Shown: positions 33,881-45,290, counted from the first letter of the stretch. The stretch: DNA of 64,000 nt from Akanthomyces muscarius (GCF_028009165.1 NC_079241.1:2418001-2482000); one strand, 5' to 3'. A program made the numbers and translations. The notes: generated by a model from the letters alone, not told the origin.

Positions 33881-36073
33881 TTATTTACTTCCAATGCAAC
33901 TAATGCTGTCGCTCGGCGCTATGCTCCTAGCGTCATCGTCCCAATTCGCACGGCTGCTTCCAACATGACTACCAGGAAGCGGAACATTTCTTGCAGAGAT
34001 GTGGCTCAGGGAGCCATGGAGATAATCAGTACCGACGCCACTGGCAGGCAGTGGAATATTTCTCGCTGAAACATGGCTATTGCGGTCCGCAACCTTGCTA
34101 CCGCAATCCACGCAACTGGCCGGCAGGGGTACATTCCTCGCAGAGATATGGCTGCGTGAATCCTTAGCGCCGCCAATATCCTTACAACTCGCATATGAAT
34201 GCGCCTTTCTAGTAGATACATGGCTGACTGTATCGAAGAATTCGCAGGTGCCTACCTGGCTGGATGGAAGTGGGATGTCTCTTGCTGAGACGCGACTTCG
34301 TTTGTCGTCGCTGTGGTTATTATGACTAGCGGATACATCCGTCTTTCTAGCGGCATGACTTTCTGTGTCGAAGAACTTGCTGGTACCTACCCGACTAGAG
34401 GGCAGCGGAATGTCTCTTGCTGAGACGCGACTGCGTTTATCCTCGCCGCTATTGTTGCGACTCCTGGATAGATCTGTCTTTCTGGCAGAGGTATGACTTT
34501 CTGTTTCGAAGAACTCGCTGGTACCTACCCGACTAGAAGGCAGCGGAATGTCTCTTGCTGAGACGCGGCTGCGTCTATCCTCGCCGCTGTTGCGGCTCGA
34601 GGATAGACCCATCTTTCTAGTGGAGGAGGCATGACTTCGCGTATCGAAGACATCACTTGTGACTGAACGACCAGGAGCGGTCTTGGAAGAGCGCTGCGAA
34701 GATTCGGTGAGCTTTGCAGTAGAACGCGCCTGAAGAGAGACACCCCCATTCGAGCGTGGCTCAGATGAACGTTTTGAGCCAGTCGGTTTCTCAACATAGC
34801 CTTTTTGTTGAGAATTGCCCCCGTTCGGTGGCTTCTTACTGTCAGCGCGCTTTGACGCCGAAGAAGCCACCGCCTTTGTAGGTTCACTGCTTCTTTCTGA
34901 TGCCCGCCCGGGAGTAACGGGTGATGAAGAAACGCGCGACTGGGCTGAAAAAAACGTTTCGTGTTCTTTCTCTGACGATGGATCTTCAATTAAGTTTGCC
35001 ATTGTCCCCGGAGACGGGTCGGCCGGTGGGGGAAGTGCAAGCCGTCGAGTTGATGCAGCATTTCTTGCAGGCGCGGACGATGGTGTCCTGGAACGAGCCT
35101 TCACGGGAATGAGGTCCGCATCTCTGGGAATCTTAACCAGCTGTTTTCCGTTCCCTTCTCGATCATCATGTTCGATATCCTGACCCCGGCTCTGAGGGAC
35201 TCCGCTTTCATGAACAGATGTTTTCGGCCGGGTCGATGGTCTTTTTAGCGTTGAGTGATCTTCTTGGAATTTTATTCGATGAGATCGCAACGGAATTGGT
35301 TTGTGATGATCTCTGCCAACCAAACCACCCGATATACTAGCAGCGTCGGCAGGTTGTCCATTGTGGGCAAGAGAGCTTGGTCTCGGATCAACTTCGTTTG
35401 CCAGATTTTCAGGTGTCCCGGCCGACATGATACCGTAGGTGATCGCCGCGCCGGCCGCTGCGCCGGCTGCGACTCCCACAAGGGCACCAAGAACGGTAGA
35501 TATACCGCCACCAGGGGTATTGGTGTCTTCAGTCTTCGCCTGTATTGGACCAGGGTTCTCTGCGGCGCAGATATGAGATTTCGGCATATTCTTTGTGCTG
35601 CCACCAGCGTCGATAATTTCAGCACCAAAAGGTAGGACTTGACAAACGTGCGTCTCTTGCTGTGGATTCAGTGTGAGAGTAAAGTGGCCGGAGATTTTCT
35701 CAGGCCCGCAAACAAGCCCAGTATAGATAGCTTGCATCACATTGCCATCCAGATCGAATATCATTGAGTGATCGGCAGAATGTTCAGCAGGGAAAGCGGA
35801 CGCTGGGTTTGCTTCTATTCCTTGCTTGTAGAAGGCCTGAATGGCCGCCACGGACGGAGCACTGATTCGAAAAGATGATGTTCGCAGCATGGCAGGCCTT
35901 GCAACCTGGCGGAGATGTAGAACTGGGCCCCGGCTACAGCCAAATGCTGCAAAGTCGGGGCCAGCTGCTGCACTTTCTAACGTAAGATAACGAAGACCAA
36001 GAGGCTGAAGGGCAGCAGCGTAAAAAGAGGTTGAAGGCGCTAATTGTGATACTTCGATACACGGGAACTGCAT
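33881..36073 (-). CDS. VOC/glyoxalase-like protein with Gly/Ala hydrophobic segment and SARxxPLP repeat tail
   Basis: A single exon of 730 aa, start MQFPCIEVSQLAPS. Residues about 1-125 look like a vicinal-oxygen-chelate (glyoxalase/bleomycin-resistance) fold: SFYAAALQPLGLRYL, then a second half with HSADHSMIFDLDGNVMQAIY. Residues about 188-217 form a Gly/Ala-rich hydrophobic stretch (STVLGALVGVAAGAAAGAA) that could be a membrane or glycine-zipper segment. The rest is Ser/Arg/Lys-rich and disordered. The C-terminal 230 residues contain six copies of an S-R/H-V/I-SAR-D/N-I/V-PLP motif, three of them inside units of about 45 aa. Related fungal proteins exist to my knowledge, but I know no function. 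Confidence 0.8.
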   Translation of the reverse strand: MQFPCIEVSQLAPSTSFYAAALQPLGLRYLTLESAAAGPDFAAFGCSRGPVLHLRQVARPAMLRTSSFRISAPSVAAIQAFYKQGIEANPASAFPAEHSADHSMIFDLDGNVMQAIYTGLVCGPEKISGHFTLTLNPQQETHVCQVLPFGAEIIDAGGSTKNMPKSHICAAENPGPIQAKTEDTNTPGGGISTVLGALVGVAAGAAAGAAITYGIMSAGTPENLANEVDPRPSSLAHNGQPADAASISGGLVGRDHHKPIPLRSHRIKFQEDHSTLKRPSTRPKTSVHESGVPQSRGQDIEHDDREGNGKQLVKIPRDADLIPVKARSRTPSSAPARNAASTRRLALPPPADPSPGTMANLIEDPSSEKEHETFFSAQSRVSSSPVTPGRASERSSEPTKAVASSASKRADSKKPPNGGNSQQKGYVEKPTGSKRSSEPRSNGGVSLQARSTAKLTESSQRSSKTAPGRSVTSDVFDTRSHASSTRKMGLSSSRNSGEDRRSRVSARDIPLPSSRVGTSEFFETESHTSARKTDLSRSRNNSGEDKRSRVSARDIPLPSSRVGTSKFFDTESHAARKTDVSASHNNHSDDKRSRVSARDIPLPSSQVGTCEFFDTVSHVSTRKAHSYASCKDIGGAKDSRSHISARNVPLPASCVDCGSKVADRNSHVSARNIPLPASGVGTDYLHGSLSHISARNVPLPGSHVGSSRANWDDDARSIAPSDSISCIGSK
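34150..34625 (-). repeat. tandem coding repeat of about 135-138 bp (45-46 aa)
   Basis: Equivalent positions of the repeat occur at about 34266, 34401 and 34539, spacings of 135 and 138 bp. The units are nearly identical at DNA level (for example GGAATGTCTCTTGCTGAGAC in two copies), with partial or diverged copies on both sides. Each unit encodes SRVSARDIPLPSS followed by VGT, a Phe-Phe/Asp-Thr segment and a Lys/Arg-rich spacer. Confidence 0.85.
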
Positions 36074-37071
36074 GTTGCTTGGTACACAAGACGGAGGTGT
36101 AGACAGGTATGGTGGTCAAAGACAGTAATGCTATGTTGCTGCAAGTTTTAACGAGTATCGAACGCCTTCAAATGCTTCTGAGATGGCTCGACCTCACCGA
36201 TATTGTGGTTGGCAATCTACGTCTCTCAGCTGGCTGCATAAAAAAGCGGAGTTCTGCATGTAAGCCTGACGAGTTGCCAGCGAATATAAATTTCAACAAA
36301 AGTGAGATATTATGGTCCAATGAGCGATAAACTGGGCCAATGTTGGGCAGTTTTGCAGCTGTCGGCACCCAACTTGATTTGCATAATCCCGCTGCTTTGA
36401 AACTAGGCAGCACTATGCGTATAGTGGCTGACATGCAGCAAAAGTGCAGTGGCACAGAGCATCCACAGAGAGTAATTTGAGGACTTTGTCATGCCATTCA
36501 TAAACTATACTAGCTATCGCAACGAGATATGACTAAGTCTGCCTTCACCATGGCCCAGGTAGCTTTGCGTAAAGTCGCGCTGACGGAAACTGGAAATTCA
36601 CTCCTCACACCAACTGCGGCGAACTTTTGGAACAAGCAGAAGCACAGCCACCAAGACCGTATGTCTTTCACTGTGAGAGATTGGATTCGTGCCCGAGAAA
36701 GTTATGCTCAACCAGCTACTCTCACGAGCATGTGCCAGGCTGGTCGCATTCGCAGTCTGATTGGGTCACCCCCATAACACGTACTGAGTTATCTCACGTT
36801 TGCATGTCCAATAGGATAATGGCTGGATCGTCCGAAGGCCACATCCTGGACTGATCTGGGAAGTTGGAGAGACGGATATGCAGACGGGTGAATTGACCCC
36901 GATGGTCTCACATCTCATACTGGGATCCCTAAGCGTCGGCCAAGAATTGAGGTCCCAATTTGTTCGCTTTGTTATCTCATTCCAGTCCAGCAGTAGCCTT
37001 TTGGTGGTGATTGGTGGTAGCCTCACCGAGTCTTTCCTGCCAGAAAGCCAATAGCTTGCGAGAAAAGTGAA
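36074..37071. other. intergenic region upstream of the VOC-repeat gene
   Basis: 998 bp between the VOC-repeat gene start and the NEP1 stop, both on the minus strand. Frames of 70-95 codons are present, none with recognisable domains. No repeat or RNA seen. Confidence 0.45.
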
Positions 37072-37992
37072 TTAGAGGATATCCCAAGCATCTTCAGCCG
37101 CATGGCAAAACTTGCTACAGGCTACACTGGCAGAGAGAGAATAGTTGCTGATTGAGATTTTTTCGTCAACCATGGAGTCAGCGAACGTGTCCGCGCCCTT
37201 GGCCATAGCACCAACGAACACGCAGACACTCTCCTTAGAGCCAACTGATTCGACGTATTCGCGCACACGGACCAGCGGCGAGTCAAAGCTCAGTGTGACT
37301 TTCCGGCAATTTGGTGGCAAGTGATCAGTAATAGGATTTTGAATCACCCTCAGGAGCTTTTCATTTGAGTTTGTAGAGCGAATCGACAAACGGTGCAACA
37401 GTTGCACCATAAGACCAGCAAATCTTTTAAAAGTACGAGGGATTCTTACTGAAGGAGAAACCTCAATAAGGACACCCTTTGCAGTGTGAATGTAGATTTG
37501 TAGCTTTCCAGCTTTGTTGATAGGCGAGTCCAATAGCGTGAGGAGGCACTGTTGTAAAGTTAGCACGATCATAGCTTTCTCACTTCAAGTTGTTTCAACC
37601 AACCTGATGGGTGATATCAGGGCGAGCATCACTTATGTCGCGATTCATTTTACGCATTACGCCAATGTGTTCATCGCTGTTCAACAGCGAGTATTTCTCC
37701 TCACGGTGTATACCAGTGCGACTGCTGGTGCTGTGTGACGCTTTGTAGGTCTCAAGGCTGGCGTTGGACAAAACGACAATGAGTCTTTGGGAATCCTTGT
37801 CTGTCGGCGGGATCGGCGTACTTTGTTCCGCGACCAATTGGGGAAGCTCGGGGGGTGGTAGCGATTGTGTTCCTGCAAATTTCGGAGAAGGAGTCAGTAT
37901 TGTGCTGTTTATGTAGTTCCTGTTGAGAACCAAGTGATCAATTGACTCATACTTGGCCGTTTTACGCCCGCTCGGCGATCAGGAGACGACAT
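37072..37992 (-). CDS. NEP1: rRNA small subunit pseudouridine N1-methyltransferase Nep1 (Emg1)
   Basis: Three exons, complement(37072..37548, 37604..37872, 37953..37992), encode 261 aa from the ATG at 37992 ([13 protein letters not shown]). SPOUT-class features are clear: [44 protein letters not shown], then [35 protein letters not shown] and the SAM-binding knot [13 protein letters not shown]. Nep1 methylates the hypermodified pseudouridine of 18S rRNA and is needed for 40S biogenesis in the nucleolus. The frame is open further upstream to about 38232, so a longer N-terminus is possible but unlike the family. Confidence 0.93.
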
Positions 37993-38360
37993 GGTGCTAT
38001 CCGGCACGAGAATGCTTTTGTGAATATTGGTTATTTGGAGTAGCTTATCGAACGGTCCCGAACTTTTAGAATTGGTAGCGATGCTGGTCGAATACCATGA
38101 AGAAAAAGAATCGACGGAGCTATTTGCCGTTCCACTAGTACTGGAGCGCTTGGAGAACCTAGCGTGCTGACTAACCAAGGCTGGAGTGATGGGCTTATTA
38201 TTGGCCAAGCTGCTATTTTTCAGCCCACCCAATCCAAGGAGAGCGATGTCGATATTGTCGCCCTACCAGTATTGCTATCTACAATATTATTCTTTCTGGT
38301 TCAGGCAATAGCCTCTCGATTCATACAAGCATAGCCCTAAGCTTGCTCATTGCGGCGGAC
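37993..38360. promoter_or_regulatory. shared divergent upstream region, NEP1 and uS17m
   Basis: 368 bp between a cytosolic-ribosome biogenesis gene and a mitoribosomal protein gene. No defined operator seen. Confidence 0.5.
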
Positions 38361-38909
38361 ATGTTATCTCAAGTGACCAAGGCTGCGCGCCGCGTGTCCC
38401 ATGAGCTGCACGGCGTTGTGGTATCGGCGGGTTTGATGCAGAAAACTGTCAAAGTCAGAGTCGCAGGGCAAAAGTGGAACAAAATCGTGAACAAGGTGCG
38501 CGGATTATCATACCTAGCCTGATGTAATACTTGATCAAAGGGCTCTTGTTAACGACTGCAGTTCTACGCCGACCCAAAACACTACCTCGTTCACGACCCA
38601 AACTCTTCCCTTCGTACAGGCGATGTTGTTGCTATCGCGCCAGGCTGGCCAACATCGCGACATAAACGGCACGTGGTGAAGCAGATAATTGCTCCATATG
38701 GAGAATCGATCGAGAACAGACCTCCGGTCCCGTCATTGGACGAGATAATTACAGAAAGAGAAGCTAGGAAGGAGGCCAAGGACGAGCGAAAAGCACTGAG
38801 AAAGCAGTCCGAGGAGGAACAGCGTCTAGCCCTCAAAATAGCTGCAGCGGATGAGCGCAAAGCGAAGCATACAGCATGGGAGCAGCTCATGGCGAAGTCC
38901 GATCAATAA
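38361..38909 (+). CDS. mitochondrial small ribosomal subunit protein uS17m
   Basis: Two exons, 38361..38495 and 38562..38909, encode 160 aa. The uS17 OB-fold core is visible: ELHGVVVSAGLMQKTVKVRV, FYADPKHYLVHDP, then LRTGDVVAIAPGWPTSRHKR. The C-terminus is a charged helical extension (EAKDERKALRKQSEEEQR) typical of the mitochondrial family. It binds 16S-type rRNA in the mitoribosomal small subunit. The short N-terminal segment could serve as a targeting signal. Confidence 0.92.
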
Positions 38910-39244
38910 GTGCAACACTGTCGTTTTGAGGAAACAGCGGCGTCGAAACATCCGCCGCCGCCACTTTCATGTATCACTATGGAGATGTATGGCTTTGCCC
39001 CCTTACTATGCCACGCTGGCATTGTACTTCTTCGCCGCGTCTGACGAGCTATGTTTGAGGAGTCTCAGACCTTGTACATTAAGTAGACCAGGCCATATGT
39101 TGCTGCTGATAACCAATTGCTCGACTGCAGTGACCAATTACAATTACTTGAATTACAGCGATTGATCCGAACCGACATTTGCTAGTAATAATTTACTTTC
39201 AGGTGCATGTAACACATCCCGACGGCTGGCCCTGGCCCACCCGC
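38910..39244. other. convergent intergenic region, uS17m and AAA ATPase
   Basis: 335 bp between opposing stop codons. AT-rich, no feature recognised. Confidence 0.45.
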
Positions 39245-41971
39245 TTAGCCACCACGCTCTCCAAACTCCTGTGCCCAATCTTCATATTCTTTCAACCCAG
39301 ATTTGCTCACACTAGGCCTGATGGTACGCAGACTTGCCTCGAAGTCTACAAGGCTGATAGGCCGTATTTCGTCCATGGTCATATGCAGCAATGCCTCACC
39401 AAGAGATCTGAGTGGACCCATGGCTGCATCCTTGGCGAGTGCTGTGATGTCCGAGCCTGAGAATCCTAATTTTGTTAGAGTTCGAACGGCTCATCATAAC
39501 TCGCAAGAGGTAGCTTACCATCAGTCAAGTCGACCAGGGTATGGACGTCACCAGACGATAGACTGTGTTTTTGCTGGCCTAGCAGTGTGCGTATCTGCGT
39601 CTCTCTCGTAGTTGGCTCGGGTAAAGGAATGTATTGTCTCCTCACAAAGCGGCGCCTCGCTGCCTCATCAATTGCCCATGGTAAGTTAGTTGCGGCTAAG
39701 ACAAGCACACGATTCGCATCACCGCGCTCTTTATCCCGTTCTGTCGTTTCACGTCCCGCTGCCGCTCTTTGAAGGTCGCTCCACTGGATGAGGAATTCCG
39801 TTTTGATGCGACGGGTCGCCTCGTGCTCGCCTGAGCCAGATCGTTGGGACAGAAGGGAATCGATTTCGTCCACGAATATGATACTTGGTGCCAGCGAGCG
39901 TGCTAGGCCGAACAGAGCTCGAACCAGCTTCTCCGACTCTCCCAAATACTTGCTTGTTAAGCTGCTCGCTGAGATGGAAAAAAAAGTAGATTGTGATTCG
40001 GTAGCCACCGCCCTAGCAAGCATAGTTTTACCTGTCCCAGGCGGCCCGAATAGAAGCATACCCCGAGCTGGCTCTCGCAGACCCATGAACAAGTCAGGGC
40101 GCAGGAATGGGTACACAACAGTTTCTCTCAGGGCATTCTTTGCGATTTCGAGCCCAGCGATATCACCCCAATGTACTTCATCCCCTTGAACAACAATATC
40201 GTTTAAAATCTGCTTGGCCGCGCCTTCGTCGACACCAGGAGGCAGATGTTTGAGGATGGACGCCTTTTTCGTTTTCCACGCCTTGTCGGCGATGCTTTCT
40301 TCGGTTTCTTCCGACGACTCGCTTGATCCATCAACTTTGATAGGCTCTTCCTTATCACCTTTGCGTTTTGTCGGTTTCGGCCTGTTATGCAGAGCACTTG
40401 GGCGCACGCCAACGTCACGGTTGATGGGAGTCTTGTTCTTGAGTGGCTTCGCATACTGACTGCCGTTATCGTCTCCAGAAGTACCGGATGCGGATCCATT
40501 CCTCGGCTTGGGTCGATCCCGCCGGCGATTTCGGGTTGCTTGTTCAGGTCTGATTGTGCTCTGAGTCGCTTTAGTCGTGTTGGGGTATCTTGTCGCCGCC
40601 TTCCGTTGAGTGGGAACCTCGGATGCGCTTCGTCTTTCCGACCACTCTCCAGACTCATCTGCCGTTCCCGAACCGTTAGAACGATCTTCTTTTTGCGGCT
40701 TGGCTGACGGCCGTGAAGGCTGGTAACGCTCCGGACGAGTAAATGCACTCTCAGTTGCTTGCGATCCGAGCTGGGTTGTGGAGCTAAGCGCACTGGACGC
40801 GGCGCTCACGGACAGGAAAGATGGGTTTGTGTATGGGTATTCATCAGAGTGTCGCGCTCCGGTAAGTTGACCATTTGTAGGGCCATCTATATCCTTTGGC
40901 TGAACAAGTCTTCTTGAGTGGCTATCCCACTGTGTCGGCGTTGACCTTTGCTTGGATAGATGATCTGCGGCCTTTTTAGAACTGCTCGTGGATGTAGAAG
41001 AAAGATTCTCAGAAGGTGGTGTTCGTTGAGCACGCTCTCTAGATCCAAGAGCGCTCCAGGCCAGCGTTGCCGCCTTACTTGGCCCCTCAGCTGCAGGCCG
41101 CGCTGATTTTCGTGAAGGCGCTAACCCTTTTTCGCCGAACTTGGAAGAGCGAAGAGTTGTACGCATTGTGTGCTTTTCGGGACTGGGCGATCTATACGTT
41201 CGATCTGCTCTGGGCGGCACGCTAAGGGCTGGCGGTCTGGAGTTTGATCGGGGGTGAAATGTAGCATCGCTAGTCTGCGAGCTTTCTCCAGACTGTGGAA
41301 TCTCCGATACTGTGCGGATCGGTAGTGGTGGCCGTGGAGGAACTGCAGGGCGTGATAGTTCGGAATACGTGACCGCGGGAATCGTCCCACCTCCGATTGA
41401 ATTCTTTGATCTCGTAGGCGAATCAAATGGGCTCGGCGCCTTCGATATTTTCCCGCCCGTATCGGAGCTTGTCTCATCTTCCCTAGACGCTTTCAGAGCC
41501 TCCAAAAGATCAAGCCTCTCCTTGCATTGAAGCTCTAATTCCTTCAAAGCGTCCACAAGCGCCTTTTCTGTATCAGTCTGTGGTCCATAGCCGGGAATTG
41601 CTTTGGTTGCGTTGTGCTCGTATATTTGGGCAAGGGCATTGCGCCAGTGCCTAAGAGCCTCGATCTCATCTCCCTGCAGCGCCAAGGGTCAGCTTTCTCG
41701 TTGCATGGAAGACTGAGCAGAAATTTACCTGGCTCTCATAATATACAGCAGTAGAGCAGCTCAAGTAGCTTTCATCGTACGTCTTCTGGAGAGCGGTAAA
41801 TACTCGGTTGCGCAACATTGCAAAGGTGCTGTACACATAGTAGTCGATATGAGCGTTTGCTTTGCTCCAGGTTGGAGAGGCGTGCTCGTTGCTTGTCCGA
41901 GGATGAAGTCGGATTGTGGTAATTGGGGACAGTCCTCCTCCTCGCTTTGGCGTTGCGGACAGTGTTGGCAA
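39245..41971 (-). CDS. MIT-domain AAA ATPase (Sap1/Yta6, fidgetin/katanin clade); 5' end unresolved
   Basis: Three exons are clear: complement(39245..39465, 39519..41673, 41729..about 41971), with good phases. The MIT-like N-terminal helices read [36 protein letters not shown] long disordered Ser/Arg/Pro-rich linker follows. The meiotic-clade AAA module has [16 protein letters not shown], Walker [12 protein letters not shown], Walker [12 protein letters not shown], the SRH region, and a C-terminal Vps4-like helix. The exon nearest the 5' end has no in-frame ATG before a stop at about 41977, so the initiator exon is missing from my model. Members remodel membrane or microtubule complexes; the substrate is unknown. 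Confidence 0.85.
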
Positions 41972-42497
41972 AACTTAAACCTGCCTGACCCGGATTCGTG
42001 TCTGTTGTGCCCAGGCACGTCCCGTGCTCGTGCGCTAGTAATCTGGCTCTGGGGCAGAGCCTGGCTGGTGACGTAAGGGCTTGGCGCAAAACTGCACGCA
42101 GTCGAGCTGACCTAGGCGCTGATAGCGGGGCAGACAGACGACTTCCTTGGATGCGAAATACCTGGGAAGCCATGCACAAAAACGGCCTAAGCAGAGAACA
42201 GCGATGCGCAGGAATACCTAGATAGGTGATCAGGTAGGTAGTATAACTGGCCATAGCTGAGCGCTCAAAGCCTTTGATACGCGTCGATAGTAGTGTAGTG
42301 CGAAATTGCGACGCCCAGACATTCTCCTGGCTTATAACCGACAATTCTTATGTCTTATGAGTAGTCTGCCTAGGGTGTCATGAGTATTTAACATTCGTTT
42401 TCTGCAGTTTCTTAACAACTATGTACATGAAGGCGCATGGGGTTACTCAAGCGATGTTACTAGTTAGGCCACCGCTGACATTGTCTCCATAGCGGGA
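41972..42497. other. intergenic region, AAA ATPase 5' side and COG6 3' end
   Basis: 526 bp that probably contain the missing first exon and the promoter of the AAA gene. A 190-codon minus-strand frame (41772-42344) covers it in a different frame from the MIT exon. Confidence 0.4.
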
Positions 42498-44593
42498 CTA
42501 TGACAGTAAGACCCGAAGCTCACTCGCTGTCCGGGGAAACACGCTCCGGAAATTATCATCGCGGTTGTCGTTCTTGGCCGCATCTAGTGCATCAATGCGC
42601 TTCTCTAACAACTCGAAACCTGTGCAAAAGCAGTCAGCTGCCTCCTTTGTTATCTTTCGTGCAAGGCTTGAGTCTTGCAGCGCCCCGAGACGCTCGAGGG
42701 CATCGATATATGCTGATGGGAGGAAATGATCCAGTTCACTGCTTAAAGCAGAAAGCCGGCTGACTGTGATTAGATGGATAGTGGAGTGTGCGCATTCCTT
42801 CACTGCCGCGATCACATCAGCCAGGCCAGAGCCTTGATGGAAGAACTCCAGCTGAGAGTCTGTAAGAGTTGCTGCCTCTTTACTGATTAATACCCTTAGC
42901 TGTTCTTCTCGTTTGCTTGTTAGGGAGCTTTGCCTGAAGCAGTTCGCAACAGCCAGCCCACAATTGATCAGGTATATGGAGCTGTATGGGGTTGACATGG
43001 ACTTCGCTAGAGCTTCACTGTCGAGAATGAAAGGATCTGCGGCTTCGGCTAGTACTTCGTCGATACTGTCTTCCCTACTCTCGGCTGATGTCATTGATGT
43101 TTCATAGGTGCTCAGTATGACTTGTATCTGCTTGAGGGCGTCCTGCAAGAAGACTGGTGGGCTCAGATCAGAGGGCACACTTTGGGGCTCGGCTCGAACG
43201 GCAGCAATGTGCTCCCGAAGTAAAGCCCTGAATTGCCTCATGGCCTCCCTTTCCAGGCTGCGGACAGAACCAAGAAGGCTAGAATCTGGACCAAGTAATT
43301 TCAGAAGCATTACGCCATAGAATTTGAGAAGATTCGCTAGCTTGTATGCCAGGATCGAGTCCTCATTAGATTGTATGACTTGCTCTACCCGCTGCCGGAG
43401 TATACGAGCTGCACCAGACACATCTCTGTCAACAAGATTGTTCAACGCCTTCAAGGTATTGAACTCGTCGCATTCCTCGTCGGAGATGATGCGCCATAGC
43501 TCAGCATCGCGGCCACTGTTAATACCACTGACGAGTTCCTCGCCGTCGCTAACAAAAAGTACCTCGAGAACCTCTCTTTCGCTGACCGCGGCGGAGTGAA
43601 CCCATGCCAGCATGTCACCGACATATCGAAGAGAATCATGCGCAATCATATCTATCGGTTTGACCGCAATGAAGCCTTCACTGGTGCCATTCCCTGTCAG
43701 GGCTGCGAAGAACGAGTCAGACAAGATGTGCTGTCTTGCGTCGGCAAAGAAGTCGAGGCAGTTTTGAAACAGCGACGGTCTGGCGGCGAGCACTGTGAGG
43801 GCCTTTCTCATGGTAGCGTTCATTTGAGGGTTCTCCAGGTCAAGAGTCTTGAACTCGCGCTGAACCCATTTGTACAGCTTTTGGTAGCCAAATCCGATAT
43901 TCTTTGATGCTTTCTCCATAATTTCGGAGGCCAGAGTCTGCCTTTCAAAGCCAAGGAGTACCTCGCACTCTTGGCTGATCTTTTTGGCTTTTGCAAGAGC
44001 CCCAAAGAAATCATCGTTGACAGGCTCGGCCGTTGAAGTGAGTGCCAATTCTTCATCTTCCGATAAAACAAAGCGCTCACGTAAAGCTTGCAGGAGATGC
44101 CGTCTTCTGTCAGTACCTCTTCGCTTTTCAAGCAGTAATGTCGCTTCGACAAGAGGCGTTTCAATTTCGTCATGTGCCACAGCTATGGTGCGCTTCATTC
44201 CAGAATAATCGGTATTGAGTTTATCAAGTATCGATTTGATGCGCCTCAATTGCTGTTTCGGTCAACAGCTGAAATATACATGAAACCCGTCCGACTTACC
44301 TCTGAAACAGAGCCGAAGCCCTCCAATATCTTGCCATTTTTCTCAATGACCTCCTTTTGCAGATCCAATCGGAGTCTCCGCCTTGTTTTCCCGTCGTTTT
44401 TTATGCCGCGTTGATCTATCAGCGCAACTGTACCGCGAAAGTCTGCATCTGAGTACGACGTAGACAAAACAACGGATACTTTGGCGGCAAGAGGATTTGT
44501 TCCCTTGTTTGAAACACCTAGGTAACCGTGTGCTTCTCCCAGTTTCGGGGTTTCAGGGCGGCTAGTAAAGCCTAGAGGCGCTGCCTGCGACAT
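42498..44593 (-). CDS. COG6: conserved oligomeric Golgi complex subunit 6
   Basis: Two exons, complement(42498..44252, 44300..44593), encode 682 aa; the 47-bp intron has a clean GTAAGT donor and an AACAG acceptor. The N-terminus (NPLAAKVSVVLSTSYSD) leads to the first COG6 helices (LRRIKSILDKLN) and the conserved core with FGYQKLYKWVQREFKTLD and FLDAL-like stretches such as RQHILSDSFFAALTG. COG6 belongs to lobe B of the COG tether, which captures retrograde intra-Golgi vesicles. Length fits the family. It is divergent from ATG9 across 1.25 kb. Confidence 0.93.
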
Positions 44594-45094
44594 GCTGACG
44601 CAGGAGTAAAGACGCCGTCTCTGCGTTTTTCCCTGGGTAGAACGTGTACGGCTGATGAGATGCGGCCACAGTCTGGCCGCCTAGTCTGCCGCAACTTTGC
44701 TCACTTTGGCGATGTGGCTTTTGCTTTCGGCAGCGCACCTCCGGCGAGGTAGATTCGCTAGGCCTGAGTGACAACTGCCGATTATGGCATAAAGGATAGC
44801 TATCCGTGTGGTGTACGAAGTAGTATGTTGACAGGCGGCGGCCGATTTCTGCTGCCACCCGACCAACGACCAACCGAATTTGAAAGGGAGCAGGTTGTTG
44901 GGGATGCCTGGGGGACATGTGTTGGAATGTGTGGCGCGCTGTGCGGAGGGCTGGAGGGCAAGAGGGTTACTACCTAGGCGCGCGCCTTGGTATTGGTACC
45001 TACGCGGGAGGGGGGCGTTTTTGGACAGGGCACCTGAGAGGTCCTCTGTTTGCTAGGCTTTCCTCCCCTCGTGTCAGGATATTAGGGCACCCAG

Positions 45095-45200
45095 TTATAC
45101 TAGAAATTTTATATCTTTTTTTCTAAAATGTGTTAAGCGTTCTAATACCCTAACACAATAGGAGGAATACATATTAATTCTAACACTATATTTGACCCCT
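45095..45200. other. AT-rich island
   Basis: About 100 bp much richer in A and T than both flanks (TATACTAGAAATTTTATATC onward), ending abruptly at GACCCC. No terminal repeats or ORF identify it as an element. It could be a decayed repeat remnant. Confidence 0.35.
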
Positions 45201-45204
45201 TCTG

Positions 45205-45290
45205 AAAAACAGCCCCCTCGCGCGTAGGTAGCTAGCTACCCAGGCATCAGTAGGTGGTACCTGTACCTAAGTGGGCCTGCAAGCTATGTA
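45205..45290. repeat. GGTACC/TAGCTA low-complexity patch
   Basis: It contains GTAGGTAGCTAGCTACC, GTAGGTGGTACCTGTACC and CTAAGTGGG elements, the same vocabulary as other gene-free patches in the window. Confidence 0.5.

Noticed and set aside
36529..36854. Small plus-strand ORFs between the VOC-repeat gene and NEP1
   Set aside because: Two overlapping frames of 75-82 codons with no recognisable domain or splice logic.
45150..45165. CCCTAAC resembling a telomeric repeat unit
   Set aside because: A single copy in an AT-rich island is expected by chance; no tandem array.
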